Shown here piece after piece: positions 25,628-34,629 of a DNA stretch of 64,000 nt. Location of the stretch: contig NZ_BLAF01000038.1 in NCBI RefSeq assembly GCF_009687885.1, positions 1 to 64,000 of the forward strand, in the 5' to 3' direction. The notes beneath the pieces are model-generated. The model saw only the letters and a list, made by a program, of their open reading frames with translations, ran no database searches and was not told where the DNA came from. The position numbers were made by a program, and so were the translations under genes. The stretch is from Acrocarpospora pleiomorpha. GTDB taxonomy: Bacteria > Actinomycetota > Actinomycetes > Streptosporangiales > Streptosporangiaceae. The first letter of the stretch is position 1; each line of letters opens with the position of its first letter.

Positions 25628-27433
25628 CTAACGCTGGCTCCAGTGGAGGAGCCACCAGGAGTCGTCTGTGCCGGATATTTCGGCTAATGGGCGGATGGTT
25701 TGGCCGGTGAGGTTGACGATGGTGACGGTCCATGGGTCTGGGGCCTTGTTGAAGAGGACGAGATGGTCCTCGTTGAACCAGGTCCAGAGATGTGCGCCTG
25801 TGGGTAGGGGGAAGCGGGAGTGTTCCTCGCCTGTGGTGGTGTCCACTACGCATACCGAGCGGGCGGGCTTGGCGCACAGCGCTGCGGTGAGACGTCCAGA
25901 TGGGGAGAAACCGGCGTCTGATGGATCGGTCACGCGGAGCATGTCGAGCATGCGTGATTCGCTGCCGTCGAGGCGGTGGAAGTGGAGGCCGTCCGCCGCG
26001 GGGGCCATCACGGTGTTACCGGGAGCCCAGCTGAAACTGTGGTAGCCGTCGAGATCGAGGGTGACGGCTGTCGACGTTCTGGCCTGCATGTCCACGATCG
26101 CGAATCCGCGCGCCTTGTCCGCCTGGTGCAAGGTCAGCAGTACCCGCCGATTGTCGTCCGCCCAGACGGGCTGCCGGATCAGCATCGGCTTCGCGACGGT
26201 GGGCACCGAGAAACTCTCGCCCGTCTCTCGATCAGTGAACTGCACGTCGTTCGCCGCAGCCCCCACGGTGTTGTTGTACCGGTAGATGGATGCCACGAAC
26301 CGCCCGTCCGGCGAAACCACCGGATCGCGAAACTCCTCCAGCCGCTCGAACGTCTCCTTTCCCAGCGTCCGCACATACGCGGGCTCCCGCAACAACCCCT
26401 CCTTGACCAGGAACGACGTCAGCTTGATGGGATCCGACGGGTGCTCGTGAAAGACCGCCTTCAGCTCCGGCACCTGAATCTCCTTGGTGTCCCGCGCGGG
26501 CGCCCCCGACAGCCGCAACGCGACCGGTGGCGGCACCACGACACCCGGAGCCGGGGCCGCGTTCAGCCGCAGCACCGCCACCGTCGTCGCCACCGCCGCC
26601 ACCGCGATCCCCCCGGCCACCGCCACCCGCCACCACCGCACCCGCGGCGGCGACGCCACCGGAGCTGCCCCGAGCAGCCGCAGCAACACCTCTTCCGCCC
26701 GGGGCCGCGCGCCAGGATCCTTGGCCAGACACTCGGCGACCAACTCCCGCAGATCACCGTCCAGCCCGCCCAGATCCGGCTCCGCGTGCATGATCCGATT
26801 GAGCACCGCAGGCAGGGTGTCCGCCCCGAACGCCGGATACCCCGACGCGGCGAACACCATCGTCGACGCCCACGCGAACATATCCGCCGCAGGTCCCGGC
26901 CGCTCATCGGCGAGCTGCTCGGGCGACATGTACGAGGGAGTCCCCAGCGGCCCCGCCGACGTCGCCTCCGCCCCCACCGCGAACGCGATCCCGAAGTCGA
27001 TCACCCGCGGCCCGTCCCGGCTCAGCAGCACGTTGCCCGGCTTGAAGTCCCGATGCACCACCCCGGCCTTGTGGATCGCGACCAGCGCCGTCATCGTCCC
27101 CGTCGCCAGCCGCCGCAACTCGCCCCCGCGCAGCGGCCCCCGCTCCCGCACCGCCTGGTGCAGGGTCGGCCCGTCCACATACTCGCTGACGATGTACGGC
27201 ACTCCGTCCGCCGTACCCGTCTCCAGCACCTGCGCGGTGCAGAACGACGCCACCTCCGGCAGCACCTCGGCCTCACGCAGGAACCGGCTCACCGCCGTCG
27301 TGTCGGACACCGAGTGCAGCACCTTGATCGCGACCTGCCGCCCGGCCGGCGAGTCCGCCAGGTAGACCACCCCCTGGCCGCCGGCCCCGAGCGTGCGCAC
27401 GATCGGGTAGCCGCCGATCTCCCTCGGCTCCAC
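25628..27433 (-). CDS. Membrane Ser/Thr protein kinase with propeller-like sensor
   Basis: The 601-residue protein has a PknB-type kinase domain at 8-260, with all key residues present: Gly loop GAGGQGVVY, Lys37 in VAIK, HRDFKPGN with Asp129 and Asn134, and DFG at 146-148. A transmembrane helix follows near 275-297. An extracellular region of about 300 residues contains WD40/TolB-like blades (VVSPDGRFVASIYR, VWADDNRRVLLTLHQ, FSPSGRLTAALC). It starts with GTG, six bases after the stop of the upstream pseudokinase gene. It is the last and only catalytically complete member of a three-gene paralogous array. Confidence 0.88.
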   Translation of the reverse strand: MEPREIGGYPIVRTLGAGGQGVVYLADSPAGRQVAIKVLHSVSDTTAVSRFLREAEVLPEVASFCTAQVLETGTADGVPYIVSEYVDGPTLHQAVRERGPLRGGELRRLATGTMTALVAIHKAGVVHRDFKPGNVLLSRDGPRVIDFGIAFAVGAEATSAGPLGTPSYMSPEQLADERPGPAADMFAWASTMVFAASGYPAFGADTLPAVLNRIMHAEPDLGGLDGDLRELVAECLAKDPGARPRAEEVLLRLLGAAPVASPPRVRWWRVAVAGGIAVAAVATTVAVLRLNAAPAPGVVVPPPVALRLSGAPARDTKEIQVPELKAVFHEHPSDPIKLTSFLVKEGLLREPAYVRTLGKETFERLEEFRDPVVSPDGRFVASIYRYNNTVGAAANDVQFTDRETGESFSVPTVAKPMLIRQPVWADDNRRVLLTLHQADKARGFAIVDMQARTSTAVTLDLDGYHSFSWAPGNTVMAPAADGLHFHRLDGSESRMLDMLRVTDPSDAGFSPSGRLTAALCAKPARSVCVVDTTTGEEHSRFPLPTGAHLWTWFNEDHLVLFNKAPDPWTVTIVNLTGQTIRPLAEISGTDDSWWLLHWSQR

Positions 27434-27438
27434 GCGGC

Positions 27439-29340
27439 CTACTTCGGCGTGAAGAACAGCTGGGTGACCCCGTCCTTGTCGCTGTGCAACTCGGCCAGCA
27501 CCCGGACCGACTTCCCGGTCATGTCCACCACCTCGACCACGTAGGTGTCACCGTCCTTCCGCGCGATGATCAGATGCGTCTCGTCGAACCAGCCGAGCAG
27601 GTTCTGGCCCTCACGCGCGGGCACGCTGCCGCGCCGCTCGCCGGTGCGCGCGTCCCACACGCAGGCGGCGAATTTCGTCTCGCAGCCGGTGGTCACCAGC
27701 AGGTCTCCGGAGGGAGAGAACCAGTCCCGCCCCGAGACCTTGCCCACCCAGTGCATGCTCCGCAGCACCCGTCCATCGGTGTCGAACAGCCGCAGGCCGT
27801 ACGTCTCCAGGGGGGTGAGGTAGGCGGAGGCGACGCCCTGCCCGTCGGGGGTCCACGCGTAGGCGGCCATGGACGCGGTGCGGAGGTCCTCGGACAGGGC
27901 GAGGAACTGGGCGATGTCGTCGCGGTTGAACGTCTCGACCACCGTGGTCTTGCGGGCCACGGGGTCGATCTTCATGAAGCCGGTCGGGTAGGTCTTGTCG
28001 CCGTCTTCGGTGTACCAGAGGGTCAGCAGCAGCGTGCGGCTGTCGGGGGACCAGACGGGGTAGTGGGCGGTGACCGGGGTGTTCACCGTGGGCAGTTTGA
28101 AGGTGGCGCCGCTCTTCTGGTCGGTGAACGTGATGTCCATCTGGTTCTGCCGCGCCAGGTAGAACTCGTTCATCGTGGCCAGCCAGCGGCCGTCGGGGGA
28201 GACCACCGACAGGTCGTAGTGGTCGCCCGTCTTGGTGTATCCCTGGCCGGTTCTCGCGTACGGAATGCGTTGGTCGTCCGCCGTGGTGATCTGGAACGAC
28301 GAGAGCTGGATCGGGTCGTCGGGGTGCTCGAAGACGGTGCCCACGTCGTCGGGCAGGCTGACCGCCGTCAGGCCGGTCGTCGGGATCGGGGTGGGCGGGC
28401 GGACCGAGGGAACCGCCGCCACCGGCGAGGCGGAGGTGGGAGCGGGGGCGGCGACCGTGACCGTCCGGGGGGTGCGCGGGGTGGCGAAGTAGCCGGTCGC
28501 CCCGGCCACCAGCGCGAGCGCCACCGCGCCGCCGATCAGCAGCGGCAGCCGGGAGCGGGTCCGCCGGACGGGGGATGGGGCGGTCCGCGACTGGGTGCCG
28601 TCCGGGATGGCCGTGTCCAGCGTGCCGGAGTGGCCGAGCAGGCGGAGCAGCGCCTCCTCGGCGGTCGGCCGGTCGTCCGGCTCCTGGGCCAGGCAGTCGG
28701 CCACCAGGTCGCGCAGCGGGCCGGTCATCGGGCCGAGGTCGGCCGCGCCGTACGAGCGGCGGCGGTCGGTGTCCGCGTCGAAGGGCGGGCTGCCGGTGGC
28801 GGCGAACACGACCACGGCCGCCCAGGCGAACACGTCCGCTGCGGGGCCTTCCTCCTCGTCCGGGCGTCGCCACCGGTCCTCGTCGAACGCGGTGACCGGG
28901 CGAGTCCGGTCGGGGTTGAGCAGGCGGGGGCCGTCGGAGCCGAGCACGACCTTGCTGGGCCGTACCCGGCCGTGGTACAGGGAGGCGCGGTGCAGGGAGG
29001 CCAGCGCGGTCGCGGTGGCGATGGCCAGGCGGTGCAGGGCGGTGCCGGTCAACGGGCCGCGGCCGGTGATCTCCTCCTCCAGGGTCGGGCCCTGGACGTA
29101 TTCGGTGACCACGTAGTCGCGGCCGACGTCGAGGATGTGCGCGGTGCCGACGGCGGCGGTTTCCCAGATCCGGGCCACCGCGTCCCTGGCCCTGCTGTCC
29201 AGGGGCCTGGCCAGCCGCCGCAGCACGACCTGCTCGCCGGTCGGGGACTCGGCCAGGAAGACGCGGTCGTCGGCCAGCCGGGCGACCAGGTTGTACGGCC
29301 CGAGCCGTTCTTGCGGTTCGAGCGGGAGAACGGGGGACAT
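27439..29340 (-). CDS. Kinase-like protein (pseudokinase) with propeller-like sensor
   Basis: The 633 residues have the same architecture as the downstream kinase: kinase fold (about 11-255), TM helix (about 278-297), then a propeller-like outer region (VVSPDGRWLATMNEF, VWSPDSRTLLLTLW). The catalytic elements are lost. The VAIK lysine position reads VVLRRL, the HRDxKxxN loop is HGRVRPSKVVL, and DFG is replaced by LNPD. It should therefore not transfer phosphate by the usual mechanism, and may act as a sensor or allosteric partner of the intact kinase. The gene sits seven bases after the first paralogue and six before the third. Confidence 0.85.
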   Translation of the reverse strand: MSPVLPLEPQERLGPYNLVARLADDRVFLAESPTGEQVVLRRLARPLDSRARDAVARIWETAAVGTAHILDVGRDYVVTEYVQGPTLEEEITGRGPLTGTALHRLAIATATALASLHRASLYHGRVRPSKVVLGSDGPRLLNPDRTRPVTAFDEDRWRRPDEEEGPAADVFAWAAVVVFAATGSPPFDADTDRRRSYGAADLGPMTGPLRDLVADCLAQEPDDRPTAEEALLRLLGHSGTLDTAIPDGTQSRTAPSPVRRTRSRLPLLIGGAVALALVAGATGYFATPRTPRTVTVAAPAPTSASPVAAVPSVRPPTPIPTTGLTAVSLPDDVGTVFEHPDDPIQLSSFQITTADDQRIPYARTGQGYTKTGDHYDLSVVSPDGRWLATMNEFYLARQNQMDITFTDQKSGATFKLPTVNTPVTAHYPVWSPDSRTLLLTLWYTEDGDKTYPTGFMKIDPVARKTTVVETFNRDDIAQFLALSEDLRTASMAAYAWTPDGQGVASAYLTPLETYGLRLFDTDGRVLRSMHWVGKVSGRDWFSPSGDLLVTTGCETKFAACVWDARTGERRGSVPAREGQNLLGWFDETHLIIARKDGDTYVVEVVDMTGKSVRVLAELHSDKDGVTQLFFTPK

Positions 29341-29346
29341 CGTGGG

Positions 29347-31230
29347 TCAGCTCCTGGTGTAGTACAGCAGCAGATCATCGGTGTCGTCCTTGGCGGAGAT
29401 CTCGGCCAGGACACGGGGAGTACGGCCACGCAGGTCCATGGCCACGATCTTGTGTGTCTTCTCGCGCGGGTCGGCCACGATCAGGTGCGCGTCGTCGTAC
29501 CAGCCGCTCAGGAAAGCGTCGTTGTAGAAGATCCCGATGGAGGCCATGCGCACGCCGGTGGCGCTGTCCCACACGCAGAAGGTGCCGCCGCTGGGGCAGT
29601 ACGTCACGAAGTGCCGGCCGGAGGGGGCGAACATGCGACGGCCGTACATCTCGCCGACCCAGTGCATGCTCTTCTGTTCGGCGCCGTCCAGGCCGCGGAA
29701 CCGGACTCCGTGGCCGGTCTTGCCGTCGCGTTCCGGCTGGTAGCCGACCGCCACGCCGGTGCCGTCGGGCAGCCAGGCGTAGCCGACCTCGCCGCCGGTG
29801 CTCTCGTCGTCGGTGTCCACCAGGGTGGCCCGCTGGGTGGCCATGTCGATCAGCACGAAACCGGACGGCTTCCCGTCGGTCACGGCGGTGAGCAGGAGCT
29901 GCTTGCCGTCCCTCGACCAGGTCGGGCGTTCGGTCGTTCCGTACGGTTCGAGCGAGACGGTGAACGGCCGGTCGCCGGTGAAGCCGACCACGGCGGGGGT
30001 GAAGACGGCCAGCGTGCGGCCGTCGGGGGAGAGCACCGGTTCGGCGTTCTTGAGGGGAAGTTTGGTGAACTCGCCGAGAGCGCCGTTTCTGACGTAGGTG
30101 TCCTCGCCCTTCCGGTAGGCGGTGAGCGTGGTCGCGTCGGACGGGTGCTCCAGCAGCGTCATGTCCACGCCGGGGACCTTGACGCGGGAGGTCGGCTCGG
30201 GCGGCGGGGTGGGTTCCGCGGAGGCGGAGACCGTGCTCACTCCGGGGGCGGTGGCCGTGCTCGCCACGCGCGTGGTCACGGGGGTGGTGGAGCGGGCGAT
30301 CACGTGCCCGCCGCCGCCCGCCAGCACCACGATGGCCACGGCCGCCGCGCCGATCAGCAGCCCGAACCTGCGCGGCTGCTTCGGCGGCGGGGGCGCGGGC
30401 GCCGGGAGGGGCGTCGGGATGTCGTCGCGTTCGATGGTGAGCGGCGCGTGCCCGACCAGGCGCATCAACGCCTGGCTCGCGGTCGGGCGGGCGCCCGGCT
30501 CCTTGGCCAGGCAGTCGGCGACCACGTCTCTGGGCGGCTCGGGTAATCCGGATAAATCCGGTTCGCCGTGCAGGACCTTGTTCATCGTCGCGGATGGGGA
30601 TCCGCCCTCGAACGGGGACCTGCCCGTCGCGGCGAACGCCATCATGGCCGCCCACGAGAACATGTCGGCCGCCTGGCCCGCCGGTTCGCCGCGGAACTGC
30701 TCGGGCGCCTCGAACGCGGGCGAGCGCACCTTCTGCGTGGTGTAGGCCCGCACCCACTCCTCGTCCTTCGCGGACTCGTCCACCGCCCTGGCCAGCCCGG
30801 CCCCGGTGACCCGGGGACCGTCAGGCCCCAGCAGCACCGCCGCCGGTCGCAGCGCGCCGTGCGCGTCACCCGCCTGATGGACGGGAACCAGCGCGGTCAT
30901 CGTGGCGATGGCCAGCCGGTGCAGCGCGGCCCCGGTCAGCGGCCCGTGCTCGGCGACGTGCGCGGCCAGCGAAGGGCCTTCGACGAACTCGCTCACCACG
31001 TACGGCATGCCGCCCGAGGTGCCCGCGTCGACGATCGAGGCGGAGTGGTAGGCCGGGCCCGACTGGAGGTTCTCGATCCTGGTGAGAAACTCGTCCGGGT
31101 CGCGCAACCTGGTCTTGAACAGGGTGATGGCGACCCGTGCCCCGGCCGGTGAGGTCGCCGCGTGCACCGTGCTGTGGTCGTCTTCCGCGAGCACGCTGGT
31201 CAGCGAGTAATCCCCTATACGTTCCGGCAT
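29347..31230 (-). CDS. Kinase-like protein (pseudokinase) with propeller-like sensor
   Basis: This is the first gene of the three-paralogue operon, 627 residues from ATG 31230. That start is preferred over an in-frame GTG at 31251 because GGAGGA lies nine bases upstream. The kinase-like domain (about 5-255) lacks the catalytic loop (HGALRPAAVLL instead of HRDxKPxNVLL) and the DFG (VTGAGLA), and its VAIK reads VAITLF. A TM helix near 285-310 is followed by a Ser/Thr/Pro-rich stretch and a propeller-like region (VLSPDGRTLAVFT, TWSRDGKQLLLTA). It is likely a non-catalytic receptor-like partner. Confidence 0.84.
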   Translation of the reverse strand: MPERIGDYSLTSVLAEDDHSTVHAATSPAGARVAITLFKTRLRDPDEFLTRIENLQSGPAYHSASIVDAGTSGGMPYVVSEFVEGPSLAAHVAEHGPLTGAALHRLAIATMTALVPVHQAGDAHGALRPAAVLLGPDGPRVTGAGLARAVDESAKDEEWVRAYTTQKVRSPAFEAPEQFRGEPAGQAADMFSWAAMMAFAATGRSPFEGGSPSATMNKVLHGEPDLSGLPEPPRDVVADCLAKEPGARPTASQALMRLVGHAPLTIERDDIPTPLPAPAPPPPKQPRRFGLLIGAAAVAIVVLAGGGGHVIARSTTPVTTRVASTATAPGVSTVSASAEPTPPPEPTSRVKVPGVDMTLLEHPSDATTLTAYRKGEDTYVRNGALGEFTKLPLKNAEPVLSPDGRTLAVFTPAVVGFTGDRPFTVSLEPYGTTERPTWSRDGKQLLLTAVTDGKPSGFVLIDMATQRATLVDTDDESTGGEVGYAWLPDGTGVAVGYQPERDGKTGHGVRFRGLDGAEQKSMHWVGEMYGRRMFAPSGRHFVTYCPSGGTFCVWDSATGVRMASIGIFYNDAFLSGWYDDAHLIVADPREKTHKIVAMDLRGRTPRVLAEISAKDDTDDLLLYYTRS

Positions 31231-31386
31231 TACCGAACGTCCTCCGATCACACGGTAGGCCGATAAGTATGTCGGAAGAATGCCGTTATTTCAGGACAGT
31301 GTCCCCGGCTTTCGTCCTTGATCGGTGCCGTCTCAGCTGTTAGACACAGTCAGCGGTTGCTTACCCTGCTCCTGAAGGGTTCCCCC

Positions 31387-32268
31387 ATGCAAGAGTCGGT
31401 CCTTACCACCATTCTGCTTCCTGCCGCGCTCGGCCTCATCATGCTCGGCCTGGGTTTATCCCTCGCCGTGGCCGACTTCAGCAACGTCCTGACCCGTCCC
31501 AAAGCCGTGGCGATCGCCCTGTTCGCCCAGGTGATCCTGCTGCCCGCGATCTGCTTCGGGCTGGTCAGCGTGCTCGGCCTCGACCCCCTGCTGGCCGTCG
31601 GCATGATGCTGCTGGCGGCCTCCCCCGGCGGCACCACCGCCAACCTCTACAGCCACCTCTTCGGCGGCGACGTGGCCCTCAACATCAGCCTCACCGCCGT
31701 CAACTCCGTGCTCGCCGCCTTCACTCTGCCGGTCGTGGTCAACCTGTCTCTGGACCACTTCGTGGGCGGGACCCAGGACATCGGCCTGCAAGCCGGGAAA
31801 GTTCTGCAGGTTTTCGCGATCGTGCTCATCCCCGTCGCCATCGGCATGCTCATCCGCCGCTGGCGCCTGGAGTTCGCCGACCGCATGGAGAAGCCCGTCC
31901 GCATCCTCTCCGCCGTCGTGCTGGCCGCCGTCATCGTCGGCGCCATCATCCAGGAACGCGACCGCATCCTCGACTACCTCGCCTCCGTCGGCCTGGTCGC
32001 CGTCCTGTTCAGCGCCATCAGCCTCACCATCGGCTACTGGCTCCCGCGCCTGTTCCGGGTCGAACGCCGCCAGGCCATCGCCTCCGGCATGGAGATCGGC
32101 ATCCACAACAGCACGCTGGCCATCACCATCGCTCTCAGCCCCACCCTGCTGAACAACTCCACCATCGCCATCCCCGCCGCCGTCTACGGCGTCCTGATGT
32201 TCCTCACCACGCTGGTTTTCGGCTATGCGGTCCGCCGCGGCAGCGAGGTGGTGGTGGAGCGGTCGTAG
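31387..32268 (+). CDS. Bile acid:sodium symporter family transporter
   Basis: This 293-residue integral membrane protein has about nine to ten hydrophobic helices and the BASS-family pattern. The GMMLLAASPGGTTANLYSHLFGGDVALN segment is characteristic, as is the GMEIGIHNSTLAITIAL helix near the C-terminus. Family members carry out Na+-coupled uptake of bile acids, pyruvate, pantoate or other organic anions. The steroid side-chain cluster 12 kb away makes a steroid acid conceivable, but nothing in the sequence decides it. ATG 31387 is chosen over an upstream in-frame start because AAGGG lies just before it. It converges with the S8 gene, leaving 3 bases between the stops. Confidence 0.87.
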   Translation: MQESVLTTILLPAALGLIMLGLGLSLAVADFSNVLTRPKAVAIALFAQVILLPAICFGLVSVLGLDPLLAVGMMLLAASPGGTTANLYSHLFGGDVALNISLTAVNSVLAAFTLPVVVNLSLDHFVGGTQDIGLQAGKVLQVFAIVLIPVAIGMLIRRWRLEFADRMEKPVRILSAVVLAAVIVGAIIQERDRILDYLASVGLVAVLFSAISLTIGYWLPRLFRVERRQAIASGMEIGIHNSTLAITIALSPTLLNNSTIAIPAAVYGVLMFLTTLVFGYAVRRGSEVVVERS

Positions 32269-32271
32269 ATT

Positions 32272-34068
32272 TCACCGGACGGGCATGCCGGCGCCGATGA
32301 GGCCGGCCGCGACCATCTCCGCGTAGAGCAGGGCCAGCGCGGCCTGGGCGGTGGTGTCCTGCAGCAGGCCGGCCGCCAGCATCTCCTGGGTGAGTTGATC
32401 CATTGGCGACTGCGCCGCGACACCGTTGAGCGCGGGCGCGAGGGCGCGCATCGCGTCGGGCAGGCCCGCTCCCGTTCGGTACGGGTCGCCGAGATTCAGG
32501 GACGTACAGCTGGATTTGAGGATGTCGAACAGGTGCTCCACCCGCCGGGCGTCCCTGGTTCTGTACTGGCCATGGAAGTCGCCGTGATGGGCCACGATCA
32601 GGGCGGCCAGGCCGGTCACGTGGGGGGCGGCCATGGAGGTGCCGTCCCAGGCCGCGTACTCGTCCGGGGGGATCGCCGACAGGATCGCCACGCCTGGGGC
32701 GCACAGGTCGATCTCGGGCCCGAAGCAGGTGAACGCGGGCGAGAAGTATCCCTCGGCGGTTTGCGGCGGGCGGATCACGTCGGCGTGCGCGCTGTCGGGG
32801 GGAAACGTGTCGGTCCTGCCGATCGCCGCCACCGCGAGCACCGTGGGCATGTTGCCGGGAAAGTTGACCGGTCCGCCGTCGTTCCCGGCCGCGACGATGC
32901 ACGCTACGCCCGCGTTGCGGGCTTCTTCGAGTTTGGCCGCGACGAGCGGGGAGAACTCCTTCGTGCCCAGGCTGAGGTTGATGACATCGATCTCCTTGTC
33001 GATGCAGTAGTCCAGCGCCTCGATGAGATCGCTGAGCCGGCCGCCGGGGAAGATCTTGCAGGCGTGCACCTCCGCCTCGACGGCGAAGCCGACGATGCCC
33101 CGGCCCGTGTCGGCGCCGGTGACGATCCCGGCACAGTGGGAGCCGTGATGGACGGTGTCGACCTTCCACCCGCCTTCCTGACGAGCGGACAGGTCGAGTC
33201 CGGTGTTCACCCGGTCGACCAGGTCCGGGTGGTCGACGTCGGCCCCCGAGTCGACGATTGCGATCTTGGCGCCCGCGCCGCGGAAGTTCGGAGGCAGCCG
33301 GTGCAGCTGCATGGCCTGCTGTCCCCAGCCGAACACCTGCTTGTCGGGGAAGTCGGGCAGGGTGTCCGAGAGCTTCTTCAGGACGATGAGATTGTCGCCG
33401 TCCTTCTTCAGGGCGGGCCGGACGACCAGCTGGCTCCAGTGCCCGCCCTCCGGTTTCACCTGCACGCTGGCGATGGACTCGGGCGTCTCCCCGGTCATCG
33501 TGACCGTGCCCCGGCCGTCCGGTCCCGTGACCACCTGGGCGGGCCACAGGTAGCCGTTGACCAGGATGGAGGCGTCGGGGATGGGCTTGCCGTCGGTGTC
33601 CACGACCAGGAAGGTGAAACTCGCGTCCACGCCGACCGGCAGGACCAGCTGGTGGCGGGCCTCCCGGCGCGGCGTCTGGGACACGGCGGTGTAGGTGAGC
33701 AGGCGGTCGCGCTCGATGTGAACCTGGGGCAGCTGCCGGCTGAGCGCCGCCGCGTGCTCCTGGGTCATGTCGGCGACCGTCACACCGCCCAGCGACATGC
33801 CGCCCACGCCCAGCGTGCCCAACCGCTCCGGCGCCTCCACCCGCCTGCGCACCTCCACCTTGGGGTCACGGTCCAGCAGATCGTGCAGGGTCGCGGAGTC
33901 CAGATTCGGCGCCGTGATGCCTTTTGCCTGCAGGTACGGCTGGGGCAGCACCGCCGCCATATAACGCCGAGCCCGCTGTCGCACCGGCTCCTGCTTCGCC
34001 CTGGCACGGCCGGTCGACCGAGGTCGTGGCTGTTTGTCCGCGTTCCTGGCATTACCGTTGCCGCTCAT
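32272..34068 (-). CDS. S8 family serine protease (second subtilase)
   Basis: The protein has 598 residues and no signal peptide; the N-terminus is basic. A propeptide-like domain lies at about 57-130 (RDPKVEVRRRV...ERLGTLGVGGM), then a small beta-sandwich (transthyretin/carboxypeptidase-regulatory type, about 140-220, DTDGKPIPDASILVNG). The S8 catalytic domain carries Asp273 (IVDSGAD), His308 (HGSHCAG) and Ser478 (GTSMAAP). A helical C-terminus (about 555-598) ends it. It is the last gene of a four-gene minus-strand group that also encodes a stand-alone propeptide-like protein. Unlike the first subtilase in this window, it has no Cys-rich tail. Confidence 0.9.
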   Translation of the reverse strand: MSGNGNARNADKQPRPRSTGRARAKQEPVRQRARRYMAAVLPQPYLQAKGITAPNLDSATLHDLLDRDPKVEVRRRVEAPERLGTLGVGGMSLGGVTVADMTQEHAAALSRQLPQVHIERDRLLTYTAVSQTPRREARHQLVLPVGVDASFTFLVVDTDGKPIPDASILVNGYLWPAQVVTGPDGRGTVTMTGETPESIASVQVKPEGGHWSQLVVRPALKKDGDNLIVLKKLSDTLPDFPDKQVFGWGQQAMQLHRLPPNFRGAGAKIAIVDSGADVDHPDLVDRVNTGLDLSARQEGGWKVDTVHHGSHCAGIVTGADTGRGIVGFAVEAEVHACKIFPGGRLSDLIEALDYCIDKEIDVINLSLGTKEFSPLVAAKLEEARNAGVACIVAAGNDGGPVNFPGNMPTVLAVAAIGRTDTFPPDSAHADVIRPPQTAEGYFSPAFTCFGPEIDLCAPGVAILSAIPPDEYAAWDGTSMAAPHVTGLAALIVAHHGDFHGQYRTRDARRVEHLFDILKSSCTSLNLGDPYRTGAGLPDAMRALAPALNGVAAQSPMDQLTQEMLAAGLLQDTTAQAALALLYAEMVAAGLIGAGMPVR

Positions 34069-34092
34069 GGCGTCTCGATTCCTGTTGGTGGG

Positions 34093-34338
34093 TCAGTACA
34101 GCTCGACGGGGGCGTCCGGCTCGATCGTCAGGCGCGTCCCGTACTGCGCCTGGAGGGCGCCGGCGCGGGCGGGGGGCATGTCCACGGCGAGCAGGCTCGG
34201 CCGCTCCGGCGGGCCCACGATCCGCCGGATCGTCACCTCGGGGTCGTCACGGAGCTTCCCCGCCAGCTCCGCGAGCAACGACGGGTCCGGACCGCCGATC
34301 ATGTACGGCATGCGGCCGGGGTCGTAAGGCCCGGTCAC
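34093..34338 (-). CDS. Stand-alone subtilase-propeptide-like protein
   Basis: The protein has 81 residues. The GTG start overlaps the stop of the upstream gene (GTGA). The segment DDPEVTIRRIVGPPERPSLL, with a following LAVDMP and IEPD, closely matches the N-terminal domain of the neighbouring S8 protease (RDPKVEVRRRV, APERLG, ADM, IERD). Free propeptides of subtilases act as inhibitors or folding chaperones in trans, which is the likely role here. The homology is seen by eye between the two proteins, not from a database search. Confidence 0.68.
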   Translation of the reverse strand: MTGPYDPGRMPYMIGGPDPSLLAELAGKLRDDPEVTIRRIVGPPERPSLLAVDMPPARAGALQAQYGTRLTIEPDAPVELY

Positions 34339-34619
34339 TGCGGCGGCAGGTAGGGCTGGCCGCCTCTGCCGATGAAGTCGGCCACCTGCTGGATCTGTGC
34401 CAGGCACGCGTCGTAGTGGCCGTTCCGGTACAGGCGTACGGCCTCGACCGCCAGGGGTACGGCGCCGGTGTACTGGGGTGCTTGCGGGAGGACCGCCTGC
34501 AGCCATCCGTACAGCCGTTGCAGAGCCGCCGCGCACTGCGTCTGCGCCGGTCCCGCCGGCGGGGAGCCCATGCCTGGGGTGGTTCTCATGTCCGGCCACT
34601 GGCCGAGCGTCGGTCCCAT
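34335..34619 (-). CDS. Small helical protein of the S8 operon
   Basis: I recognise no family for this 94-residue protein. It begins with a Gly/Pro/Thr-rich stretch (1-25). Two or three amphipathic helices follow (ALQRLYGWLQAVLPQ, VPLAVEAVRLYRNGHYDACLAQIQQVADFI) that look TPR-like, and the tail is PYLPPQ. A clear ribosome-binding site (AGGAG) precedes ATG 34619. It is four-base coupled to the propeptide-like gene and follows the Met/Gln-rich gene by 10 bases, so it belongs to the protease operon. A role as an adaptor is only a guess. Confidence 0.62.
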   Translation of the reverse strand: MGPTLGQWPDMRTTPGMGSPPAGPAQTQCAAALQRLYGWLQAVLPQAPQYTGAVPLAVEAVRLYRNGHYDACLAQIQQVADFIGRGGQPYLPPQ

Positions 34620-34629
34620 GTCGTCGCTC

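Noticed and set aside
27484..30546. A 1020-codon plus-strand frame across two kinase-like genes.
   Set aside because: It is Gly/Arg/Val-rich antisense of real genes with TM and propeller features; it has no domain and no ribosome-binding site.
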